A stretch of DNA of 16,294 nucleotides, from positions 1 to 16,294 of the forward strand of contig JALWYR010000167.1 in NCBI GenBank assembly GCA_027003085.1, written 5' to 3'. Both the position numbers and the translations under genes were made by a program. This DNA is from Flavobacteriales bacterium. GTDB taxonomy: Bacteria > Bacteroidota > Bacteroidia > Flavobacteriales > Flavobacteriaceae. The first letter of the stretch is position 1. Every line of letters begins with the position of its first letter. This document shows, in pieces, positions 7,953 to 14,374 of this stretch. Under the pieces are notes generated by a model that was not told where the DNA came from, searched no databases, and worked only from the letters and a program-made list of their open reading frames with translations.

Positions 7953-9098
7953 TTAATGAACCGTTTCTTCGGTGTGATGTTCCCCGTGTTCGTGTTCCTG
8001 AATCGCCAAGCCGATAAACAGGGCCGAAAGGATGGTGAAAATATAGGCCTGAATAAAAGCCACAAGGAGTTCGATAAAACTCATAAAAATGATGAAAAAT
8101 CCCGATACGGGCGACACATACACCGTGCCCAGAATAAAAATCAAGGCCACCAAGCTGATCATAATGGTGTGCCCGGCCAAAATGTTGGCAAACAAACGCA
8201 CCATCAAGGCAAAGGGCTTGGTGAACATACTCAGTATTTCGATGGGCACCATAATGGGCCAAAGTGCTTTGGGCACTTCGGGCGTAAAAATTTCTTTCCA
8301 ATAATGCTTATTTCCGTTGATGGTGGTTAATATAAAGGTAAATACGGCCAAAACAAAGGTTACCAAAATATTTCCCGTCAGGTTGTGCCCGAAAGGCGCA
8401 AACGGGATAAGTCCCACCAAGTTGCTGAACAGAATAAAGAAAAACACTGTGAGCAGGTAGGGCATAAATTTTTCGTATTTGTCCTTGCCCAGGTTGGGAA
8501 TGGCCACATCGTCGCGAATAAACAACACGATGGGTTCGATAAACCCGGCCATGCCTTTGGGCAATTTTTTCGGGTTGCGGTAGCCCTTAACCGTGTAATA
8601 CAACACCAAAAACAAAAGCCCGAAAACAATCAAAATGGCCAAAGCATTGCGCGTAAACGAAAAATCCAAAGGCCGTTTGTCGAAATCCAGGGCCGAAACT
8701 TTGTCGCCCGGCTTGACTTTGTCGGCGTAGTAAATCACCTCGTGGATGCGCACAAACCGGTTGCCTTTGTCGTCGGTTACCACCACTTTACCTTCATTGT
8801 CGCCCTTGAACCGGGCCGACGAAAAAATGCTCAAACCTTTGCCGGTCCACAAAATGACCGGCAAGTGAATGGTTTTGTGAAGCAAGAAAGGAATTTCCAC
8901 CAAATACTCGTGCGAATCGCCGGTATGATGGGCCACAATTTCTCCGGCATCCACTTTTTCGTGTCCGGCATGTCCGGCTTCACCCGTTGCGGCTTCCGCA
9001 TGACCGGAATGACCTTCCTGCGCACGCGAAAACGGCCCGGAAAACAAAACCAACAAAACAAATACCCGGAAAACTGTGCGCAGCAAAGCAACTTTCAT
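7953..9098 (-). CDS. atpB: F-type ATP synthase a subunit with His-rich tails
   Basis: A 381-residue stator half-channel protein, longer than the E. coli form because of an N-terminal extension: a signal peptide (FRVFVLLVLFSGPFSRAQ), a His-rich stretch (seven His at 30-63) and a soluble beta-rich segment up to about 148. The membrane core carries the essential Arg301 in RLFANILAGH and the partner helix IELLVAFIQAYIF. His310 sits where E. coli has Glu219, and Glu343 where it has His245, the exchanged arrangement found in mitochondria. The C-terminus is also His-rich (five His in the last 13 residues). It is the first gene of the operon, with a perfect promoter box 32 bases ahead. No atpI or atpZ gene precedes it. 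Confidence 0.96.
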   Translation of the reverse strand: MKVALLRTVFRVFVLLVLFSGPFSRAQEGHSGHAEAATGEAGHAGHEKVDAGEIVAHHTGDSHEYLVEIPFLLHKTIHLPVILWTGKGLSIFSSARFKGDNEGKVVVTDDKGNRFVRIHEVIYYADKVKPGDKVSALDFDKRPLDFSFTRNALAILIVFGLLFLVLYYTVKGYRNPKKLPKGMAGFIEPIVLFIRDDVAIPNLGKDKYEKFMPYLLTVFFFILFSNLVGLIPFAPFGHNLTGNILVTFVLAVFTFILTTINGNKHYWKEIFTPEVPKALWPIMVPIEILSMFTKPFALMVRLFANILAGHTIMISLVALIFILGTVYVSPVSGFFIIFMSFIELLVAFIQAYIFTILSALFIGLAIQEHEHGEHHTEETVH

Positions 9099-9130
9099 AA
9101 GCCGAAAATATTCACGTTTTTAATCAGGCG

Positions 9131-9138
9131 CAAAAATA
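9131..9138 (-). promoter_or_regulatory. Promoter -7 box for the atp operon
   Basis: On the minus strand this reads TATTTTTG, an exact TAnnTTTG match, and ends 32 bases before the atpB ATG. A T-rich stretch (TTTTATTTTT) lies at about the -33 distance but has no TTTG. It is the only good candidate upstream of atpB, so it probably drives all six atp genes. Confidence 0.55.
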
Positions 9139-9227
9139 GGGTTTTTCCACGAAAAATAAAATCGCATACCGGACGGATTTTCAAGCCAGTAAAACCGGCG
9201 GACGGTCGATTCGAATTTTTTATTTCA

Positions 9228-9347
9228 GGGCGTGTCCCTCGCGCCCTTCGGGGCGCCCGGGCAACCGGCCCTCCGCTACAATGGGAGTGCCTCCGGGCTG
9301 CGCCCTCCGGCGCTTGGGCGTCCCATTACCGCCCGCTCCGGCACGCG
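9228..9347. repeat. Structured GC-rich repeat module with UUCG hairpin
   Basis: A compact palindromic module. GCGCCC (9241-9246) and GGGCGC (9251-9256) close a TTCG tetraloop; AATGGGA (9280-9286) pairs with TCCCATT (9321-9327) and encloses GCGCC/GGCGC (9300-9304/9309-9313); GCGTG at 9230-9234 can pair with CACGC at 9342-9346 to tie the ends together. The start GGCGTGTCCCTCGC and the element CCTCCGCTACAAT resemble, from memory, a short intergenic repeat scattered through many Flavobacteriia genomes. No open frame in it looks like protein. A 16-base stretch of it occurs again at 16002-16017. Confidence 0.65.
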
Positions 9348-9413
9348 AAAAGATATTCCGGCAACGAACATCCGGTCTTTAAAAAAATCCGCGCCAGCGG
9401 GCGAAGCGGTATC

Positions 9414-9539
9414 CTTGCACGGCAGCCGGCGATGCATGGGCGTGGGCTGCGGAGTTTTTGTGCCGGCGGCGGGGGCTTCGCCGCTCCGACAAGAAGACCA
9501 CGGCGCCGGCCCTACAAAAACCGCCGGCTGCCGTGCAAG
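9414..9539. repeat. Long inverted repeat with nested stems
   Basis: CTTGCACGGCAGCCGGCG (9414-9431) is the exact reverse complement of 9522-9539, 18 bp with no mismatch. Inside it GTTTTTGT (9454-9461) pairs with ACAAAAAC (9514-9521), directly abutting the outer right arm, and GCCGGCG (9462-9468) pairs with CGCCGGC (9504-9510) across a three-base bulge. The left side carries a 22-base single-stranded bulge (9432-9453). The whole is a 126-base, bulged hairpin. Confidence 0.8.
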
Positions 9540-9581
9540 ATAATAGCGGAGCACGCGGTGGCCGCCCGGGCGTTGCTGCAA

Positions 9582-9604
9582 CACGGCGTTGCTGCAACGC
9601 CGTG
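9582..9604. repeat. Perfect 23-bp palindrome
   Basis: CACGGCGTTGC and GCAACGCCGTG are exact reverse complements around a single central T. Its core GTTGCTGCAAC also occurs 16 bases upstream (9572-9582), so the palindromic core is duplicated in tandem. This could be a protein-binding site or a hairpin in RNA; no evidence decides. Confidence 0.75.
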
Positions 9605-9661
9605 AGGAACGGCAAGCGGGAGGACGCTCCGCCGGCCGAAGCGCTTGCAGCGGCGCCGCCG

Positions 9662-9717
9662 CAGCGCCAAAGGCGCTGACGGATTGCCTCCGGCAAGCCG
9701 TTGCGGGCTTCGCCCGC
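9662..9717. repeat. Three consecutive triloop hairpins
   Basis: Three perfect stems follow one another, each with a three-base loop: CAGCGCC/GGCGCTG around AAA (9662-9678), TTGCC/GGCAA around TCC (9684-9696), and GCGGGC/GCCCGC around TTC (9703-9717). A fourth, wider one precedes them (GCAAGCG 9612-9618 with CGCTTGC 9642-9648). Confidence 0.7.
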
Positions 9718-9766
9718 CGGCGGCGCCCCGAACACGGGCGGCCGGGCGCCCAAAAGGATTCGTGGC

Positions 9767-10037
9767 CCGCGAAGCAAGACCAACGGCGAAGCGAAGCGGA
9801 GCCGGAAGGGCTTGCGGAGCGGCGCAGGCAGACCGCAGGGCTGCCGGAGCCGCGAAGGGAAACAAGGCGGAGCCCGGGGCCTTGGCCTTTGGACGACGCC
9901 GGTTCCCGGAGCTGCGAAGCGAAACGCCGCAAGGCGGTTCGCAAAGCCGCGGAACAAGACAAGGCGCAGCCCTTGGCACCGGCCCTTGGAAGCCGCCGGC
10001 TTGTGGAGCCGCGGAGGCGACCGCAGGGCGCCGGAGC
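9767..10037. repeat. Three degenerate direct repeats of 83-97 bp
   Basis: Units start at 9767, 9850 and 9947, each with CCGCGRAR followed by an AC/CAAG-type stretch and GGCGNAGC. Later in the units CTTGNGGAGC and ACCGCAGGG recur (9811-9850 against 10000-10037), and units two and three also share ACAAGGCG, AGCCC and CGCCGG in register. The copies have diverged by many point changes and small gaps, which points to old tandem duplication and not to recent slippage. Confidence 0.55.
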
Positions 10038-10075
10038 GTATAAATACAACGCTGTAACTATTGAACCGCTTTTGC

Positions 10076-10083
10076 TATCTTTG
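10076..10083 (+). promoter_or_regulatory. Promoter -7 box for sppA
   Basis: TATCTTTG is an exact TAnnTTTG match, 18 bases before the sppA ATG, giving a very short leader. The upstream segment returns to AT-rich DNA right after the GC-rich block (10038 onward). No TTTG is present at the best -33 spacing. Its position supports the short sppA start. Confidence 0.55.
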
Positions 10084-10101
10084 AAACACAAACACAGCAC
10101 A

Positions 10102-11919
10102 ATGACTTTTAAGGAATTTGTCAAATACGTCGGGCTTATCGTGGTGAGTAGCTTGCTCACCTTGGCCGCTATTTTTTGGTTGAGTATAATGTCGCTTTCG
10201 TTCCTGATTCAAAGCGCATCCAAGCAAGCCGGTGAATCCGACAAAACACTGATACGGCCGCATACCTACATAGAGCTGCGCCTGGATTATCCGTTGAAGG
10301 AAGTGGAACGCGACCCTTTTGCCCGCTTCGACCCCAAAACCTTCGAATTCCGTCCGGCGCTGACTTTTCATCAGGTTTTGAAAGTCTTGGAAATGGCCTC
10401 CACCGACGAACGTATCGACGGCATTGTGGTGCATAGCGACGGCCTCCAAGCCGGATGGGCACAAACCGAAGAATTGCGCCAAGCCTTGGCCCGCTTTTCC
10501 GAAAGCGGCAAGCCCGTGGTGGGCTATAACAGCATTTTGACGGCCAAAAACCTGTATTTGGCCTCGGGCACCCGGAAAATATGGGCCCATCCCATGGCCG
10601 TAGCCGATTGGAAAGGCCTGGCGGCCCAAATCCTGTTTTTTAAAGACCTGCTCCGCAAACTGCATATCGATGTGCAGGTCATCCGCCACGGTAAATACAA
10701 AAGTGCCGTGGAACCCTTCGTCCAAAAGAAAATGAGTCCGGCCAACCGCTTGCAAACCCGCCGTATGGTCAACGGCATCTGGAACGAAACCCTCCGAAAA
10801 GTGGCCGAAGCACGCCGTTTGCCCGTCGATTCCCTTAACGCCTGGGCCGGAAATTTGGCTTTGCGTATGCCGCAGGATTTGGTAAGGCACGGTTTGGTTG
10901 ACGGATTGCTCTATCCCGACGAACTAAAAAAACGCTTGGCCGGCTTGTCGGGCAACGAAGTGCGCGCCTTCGATATTCATTTTATTACCGAAACCGATTA
11001 TTACTACAAGAACAAAGCCAAGGAAATTTTCAAAGAATTGGCCCCGGTGGGTTCGGGCGTTATTGCCGTGCTTTTGGCCGAAGGCCAAATCGTGCCGGGC
11101 GAAGGCAACAAAGACGAAATCGGCGCCGATGCCTTGATAGGGCAAATCCGGAAACTGCGCAAGGACGACAAAATCGATGCGGTGGTCTTGCGTATCAATT
11201 CGCCCGGAGGTAGCGCCATGGCTTCGGAACAAATTTGGCGTGAACTGAAACTCCTGGCCAAAGAAAAGCCCTTGGTGGTCAGTATGGGCAATGTGGCCGC
11301 TTCGGGCGGATATTATATTGCCACCGCCGCCGACAATATTTTTGCCGACCGCACCACCATCACCGGAAGCATCGGTGTGTTCGGGCTCATTCCCAACCTG
11401 CAAAATGCCGTAGGAGCCCTGGGCATTAGCGTGGATACGGTCAAAACGCACCCGCACGCCGATATGGGTTTGATGCGTCCGTTGGATACCACCGAAAAAG
11501 CATACTTCAAGCAAATGATTGAATTCACCTACCACACTTTCTTGCAACGGGTGGCCGACGGCCGCGAAATGAACATCGACCGTGTGGACAGCATCGCCCA
11601 GGGCCGTGTGTGGACCGGTGCCGATGCCGTAAAATTGGGCTTGGCCGACCAATTGGGCGGCCTGGCCGATGCCTTGGAATATACCAAAACCTTACTGCCC
11701 AACGACAGTAAGCCGGTGAAAGTGCGCTACTACCCGCAGGTGGAAAATCCTTTTGCAGCACTGTTCGGTTTAAAAGCCGATGAAGTACGTGCCCAATTGC
11801 AACGTGCCTTGCTGCCTGCCGACTTGGACAAAGCCGTGCAATGGCGTCAAAAATACGAGCGAATGCTTGCCCGTGACAAAATATGGATGCTTATGCCCTA
11901 TCAACCCGATATCCGATGA
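10102..11919 (+). CDS. sppA: Signal peptide peptidase SppA (67K type)
   Basis: A 605-residue inner-membrane serine protease that degrades cleaved signal peptides. An N-terminal membrane anchor (about 8-36) precedes two ClpP-fold domains. The general base is Lys200 in GKYKSAVEPF and the nucleophile is Ser401 in VAASGGYYIA, matching E. coli Lys209 and Ser409; the oxyanion segment RINSPGGS is at 364-371. I chose the ATG at 10102 although the frame is open for 171 more codons upstream, because those run through the GC-rich repeat block, read as low-complexity junk, and lie ahead of a perfect promoter box at 10076. The stop codon overlaps the next start by four bases (ATGA), so the ATPase gene is coupled to it. 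Confidence 0.95.
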   Translation: MTFKEFVKYVGLIVVSSLLTLAAIFWLSIMSLSFLIQSASKQAGESDKTLIRPHTYIELRLDYPLKEVERDPFARFDPKTFEFRPALTFHQVLKVLEMASTDERIDGIVVHSDGLQAGWAQTEELRQALARFSESGKPVVGYNSILTAKNLYLASGTRKIWAHPMAVADWKGLAAQILFFKDLLRKLHIDVQVIRHGKYKSAVEPFVQKKMSPANRLQTRRMVNGIWNETLRKVAEARRLPVDSLNAWAGNLALRMPQDLVRHGLVDGLLYPDELKKRLAGLSGNEVRAFDIHFITETDYYYKNKAKEIFKELAPVGSGVIAVLLAEGQIVPGEGNKDEIGADALIGQIRKLRKDDKIDAVVLRINSPGGSAMASEQIWRELKLLAKEKPLVVSMGNVAASGGYYIATAADNIFADRTTITGSIGVFGLIPNLQNAVGALGISVDTVKTHPHADMGLMRPLDTTEKAYFKQMIEFTYHTFLQRVADGREMNIDRVDSIAQGRVWTGADAVKLGLADQLGGLADALEYTKTLLPNDSKPVKVRYYPQVENPFAALFGLKADEVRAQLQRALLPADLDKAVQWRQKYERMLARDKIWMLMPYQPDIR

Positions 11920-12617
11920 TTGTTCGTGCCAGTAATATTGACAAACACTTCGGTTCGCTGCAAGTGCTGCGCGACGTGAGCTTGGAAATTCCCGCCGGAC
12001 GGGTGGTCAGCATCACCGGCCCTTCGGGCGCAGGAAAAACCACTTTGTTGCAAATTTTGGGCACGCTGTTAAAGCCCGACGACAAACCGCACATTTTGGA
12101 AATCGCCGGCAGATCCGTAGGACAATTGCGCGGCAAGTCGTTGGCGGAATTTCGCAACCGGCACATCGGATTTGTGTTTCAATTCCATTACTTGCTACCC
12201 GAATTTACGGCATTGGAAAATGTGGCATTGCCGGCATACATCGGCGGCTTGTCAAAGGCGGAAGCCGACCGGCGGGCCCGGCAAATTTTGGAACTCGTAG
12301 GACTGGGCGAACGCCTGCATCACCGGCCTGGCGAACTCTCGGGTGGCGAGCAACAACGGGTGGCCGTGGCCCGGGCCCTGATCAACCGGCCCGAAGTGGT
12401 CTTTGCCGACGAACCCAGCGGTAATCTCGACTGGGCCAATGCCCAAAAACTCCACCGGCTCTTTTTCGATTTGCAAGAACAGTTGGGAACCACCTTTGTG
12501 ATTGTAACCCACAACCGTGAACTGGCCGAAATGTCACACTTGATTTACGAAATGCGCGACGGAAGCATCTTGAATGTGATTCAAAAAAATCCATCTCCGG
12601 CAGGCGAAGAGGGATAA
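11916..12617 (+). CDS. lolD: LolD-type ABC transporter ATPase
   Basis: A 233-residue ATPase of the MacB/LolD family. Walker A GPSGAGKT (35-42), Q-loop Gln89 in FQFHYLLPEF, signature LSGGEQQ (141-147), Walker B VVFADE (161-166) and switch His199 are all there. FVFQFHYLLPEFTALENV is very close to the LolD consensus, the energy source for moving lipoproteins from the inner to the outer membrane. The ATG at 11916 overlaps the sppA stop; a start 11 codons further up is possible but adds only non-conserved residues. No LolC/E membrane partner is in the window, which is usual in Bacteroidota, so the exact substrate is inferred. The 3' end faces the next gene at 21 bases. Confidence 0.88.
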   Translation: MIVRASNIDKHFGSLQVLRDVSLEIPAGRVVSITGPSGAGKTTLLQILGTLLKPDDKPHILEIAGRSVGQLRGKSLAEFRNRHIGFVFQFHYLLPEFTALENVALPAYIGGLSKAEADRRARQILELVGLGERLHHRPGELSGGEQQRVAVARALINRPEVVFADEPSGNLDWANAQKLHRLFFDLQEQLGTTFVIVTHNRELAEMSHLIYEMRDGSILNVIQKNPSPAGEEG

Positions 12618-12626
12618 TACTTTTCT

Positions 12627-12636
12627 GCACGCGTGC
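12627..12636. terminator. Possible shared hairpin between convergent genes
   Basis: The palindrome GCACGCGTGC occupies half of the 21-base gap between the two convergent stop codons, flanked by ATAATA and TATTAT, which can extend the stem across a bulge. There is no long T-run on either side, so termination is only a possibility. Confidence 0.3.
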
Positions 12637-12638
12637 TA

Positions 12639-14153
12639 TTATTTCTTTATCAATTTTCCCGTGGCTGTGCCTTGGCCTGTGTGCAGACGGAAAACATACA
12701 TACCGGGCGTTAATTCCGAAAGCCGTAGCAACTGACCGCGCCGGATTTCACCGCTCCAAACGGGTTTTCCCGTCAGGTCGAAAATTTGCAAACGGGCTTT
12801 GGTGCCGGCCGATGCATCCCAATCGAATCGTAAATTACGGCTAAACGGATTGGGCAAAATCCGCAGGCCTGTAAGCGTTTGTTGTGTTACATTCAAAAGC
12901 GGACCGTAATAGAGGTCATCGCGGGATTCGAAAATCCAAGTGGCGCCGGCCGTATCGTAGCGGTATGCTTCGGAGTATAACAATTTGTTGTCGTTCAAAG
13001 GTTGATAATAGCGCAACCACGGATTGCCAAACAAACGCTCTTGGTAATCAAACGAATCGAAGGAACCGGGCCAAGCAATTTCATCGCCCGAGATGCTGGT
13101 GTCGTACTGGTAAATCCGGCGGCTGTCGGCCTGGGTTTTCCAAGCGGCGGCCGTGGAATCCCATGCAAAGCGGTCGGTTTGCATATGCAATGCATTTCCG
13201 GAAGCGGTGTAGGTGGTTACGTCTTTGTTTGTTCCCACCCATTGCGAAGCGGAATCGTCCCAATCATAGTGTTCGGTGCGGACGATTTTTCCGGTGCCGC
13301 CGTCGAATTCATAAATATCCTTTTCGATGTTTTCCCAGTTGGTTCCGTTACGGGTTTGATGCACAATGGTGTGAATCTCATTTCCACCGCTTGTGCTGAT
13401 ACTGATATCTTTTTTGTCAAAATCATACCAAGTAATGGTCGCCCAAACTTTGAGAAGTTCTTGTGTCATACGGCCTTGGCTGTCAAAAGTGCGAACCAGT
13501 TTGGCATAATTATTCCACGACGACGAACCGTCGTCCCACTGATAGATTATTATTTGCGTGATGCGGGATTGGCTGTCGTAGGTAATATCGCCGCGCAATA
13601 CATTGACATATTGACCTTGGCTGGCATCGTAATCCTGTTGAATGGCCCTTTGGGGCTTACCGTTGCCGTTGAATTGGGAATACAGATAACGGCTGGCATC
13701 CCATATTCCACCCGAAAAAGATGAATCCACCTGACGTATCAAATGTTGTTGGACATCGTAGGCATAGGTATGAATTTCGCGTGCGGTAATGGTATGAGAT
13801 GCGTCGAAATGGTCGTTTTCCGAATAAGTCATATTGCCTGCGGCGTCGTATTGATAAAACAAAGTGTCGGAACTGCCTGTCAAAAAGTCCAAATGTTGTT
13901 CCCATTGGCTGCGGTGGGCATTGTCGTAGCCGTAGTAATAGCCATACATCCGCGTCGATACACTATCGGTGGTAATCAGGGAATCCAATTGCGTTTGCAA
14001 TGCCAAAGGCCTGTGGGCGACATTGGTAGCAACGGGATATTGCTGAATATGACGGAGTAGCGGAACCGGCATTTCGTCCGCCGGGCGTTGTTGTGCATTT
14101 ACCGGCGCGGTCAAAGTGGCAAAAAGAAAGAGCCAGCGTATTTGTCGTTTCAT
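12639..14153 (-). CDS. Type IX secreted protein with YD-like repeats
   Basis: A 504-residue secreted protein. It has a signal peptide (MKRQIRWLFLFATLTAPVNA) and, at 429-504, a type A type IX sorting domain: ILPNPFSRNLRFDWD, ARLQIFDLTGKPVWSGEI, TPGMYVFRLHTGQGTATGKL, ending IKK. The middle has four or five degenerate repeats of about 45 residues with YDxxGxxT and WDDSxxxWxxxxK motifs (YDAAGNMTYSENDHFD, YDSQSRITQIIIYQWDD, FDSQGRMTQELLKVW, YTASGNALHMQTDRFAWD). These resemble the YD/RHS strand unit but lack an RHS core or toxin tip. It is probably exported to the cell surface or medium after cleavage of the sorting domain. Substrate or partner unknown. It reads alone, convergent with lolD. Confidence 0.85.
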   Translation of the reverse strand: MKRQIRWLFLFATLTAPVNAQQRPADEMPVPLLRHIQQYPVATNVAHRPLALQTQLDSLITTDSVSTRMYGYYYGYDNAHRSQWEQHLDFLTGSSDTLFYQYDAAGNMTYSENDHFDASHTITAREIHTYAYDVQQHLIRQVDSSFSGGIWDASRYLYSQFNGNGKPQRAIQQDYDASQGQYVNVLRGDITYDSQSRITQIIIYQWDDGSSSWNNYAKLVRTFDSQGRMTQELLKVWATITWYDFDKKDISISTSGGNEIHTIVHQTRNGTNWENIEKDIYEFDGGTGKIVRTEHYDWDDSASQWVGTNKDVTTYTASGNALHMQTDRFAWDSTAAAWKTQADSRRIYQYDTSISGDEIAWPGSFDSFDYQERLFGNPWLRYYQPLNDNKLLYSEAYRYDTAGATWIFESRDDLYYGPLLNVTQQTLTGLRILPNPFSRNLRFDWDASAGTKARLQIFDLTGKPVWSGEIRRGQLLRLSELTPGMYVFRLHTGQGTATGKLIKK

Positions 14154-14335
14154 AGGGCAGATATTTTTGTCAATTAAAAAATTACAAAAATTATACCAAA
14201 TTTATTATTTCGGAGTGATGAATTTTGATAATAACAAAGGCCATCTCTTTTGGGCGGCGACAAGGCGGGGAAGGTGTTTCCGAATGATGCTTGTTGGGGT
14301 TAATAGTTGTTTCTAATAAAACAATACATAATCAT

Positions 14336-14343
14336 TATTTTTG
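14336..14343 (+). promoter_or_regulatory. Promoter -7 box for the small lipoprotein
   Basis: TATTTTTG is an exact TAnnTTTG match that ends 30 bases before the ATG at 14374. TTTC at 14310-14313 lies at roughly the -33 distance (22-base spacer) but is a poor match. The box overlaps the first copy of the 18-base tandem repeat, and the second copy makes a weaker copy of the box (AAATTTTG). Confidence 0.45.
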
Positions 14344-14374
14344 TATAAACTGAAAATTTTGTATAAACTGAAAA
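14339..14374 (+). repeat. Exact 18-bp tandem duplication in a 5' leader
   Basis: TTTTGTATAAACTGAAAA occurs twice with no gap (14339-14356 and 14357-14374). The second copy ends on the A of the lipoprotein start codon; the first copy continues with TTT where the second has TGA, so only the second gives a start. Likely a slippage duplication. Confidence 0.85.

Larger units (their letters stand above)
9230..10040. other. GC-rich non-coding hairpin and repeat block
   Basis: About 810 bases between the atpB and sppA promoters have much higher GC content than anything around them, and both edges are sharp, with AT-rich promoter DNA on each side. Several frames stay open on both strands, but only because stop codons are rare in such DNA: the translations are Arg/Ala/Pro/Gly-rich low-complexity strings without a domain. 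What it does contain is a dense run of hairpins, a long inverted repeat, a perfect palindrome and three degenerate direct repeats, listed separately. It is probably a nested array of repeat elements, possibly transcribed as structured RNA. I see no tRNA, rRNA, transposase or integrase in it. Confidence 0.75.

Noticed and set aside
9414..9539. Retron-type msr/msd or group II intron RNA
   Set aside because: The structure is suggestive of folded RNA, but no reverse transcriptase or maturase gene is in the window, and the conserved retron or domain V motifs are not visible.
8385..9605. A 406-codon plus-strand frame over atpB and into the GC-rich block
   Set aside because: The first half is antisense to atpB and the second half is repeat DNA; composition is not protein-like.
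9767..10037. CRISPR array
   Set aside because: Units are too long, too diverged and lack the alternation of identical short repeats with unrelated spacers.
9276..10160. A 294-codon open frame on the minus strand across the GC-rich block
   Set aside because: The translation is low-complexity Ala/Arg/Pro/Ser, several other frames are equally open, and it covers the sppA promoter and start. Open frames are expected by chance in such GC-rich DNA.
14116..14316. A 66-codon plus-strand frame between the sorting-domain gene and the lipoprotein
   Set aside because: It begins antisense to the signal peptide region of the sorting-domain gene and its translation shows no recognisable feature.
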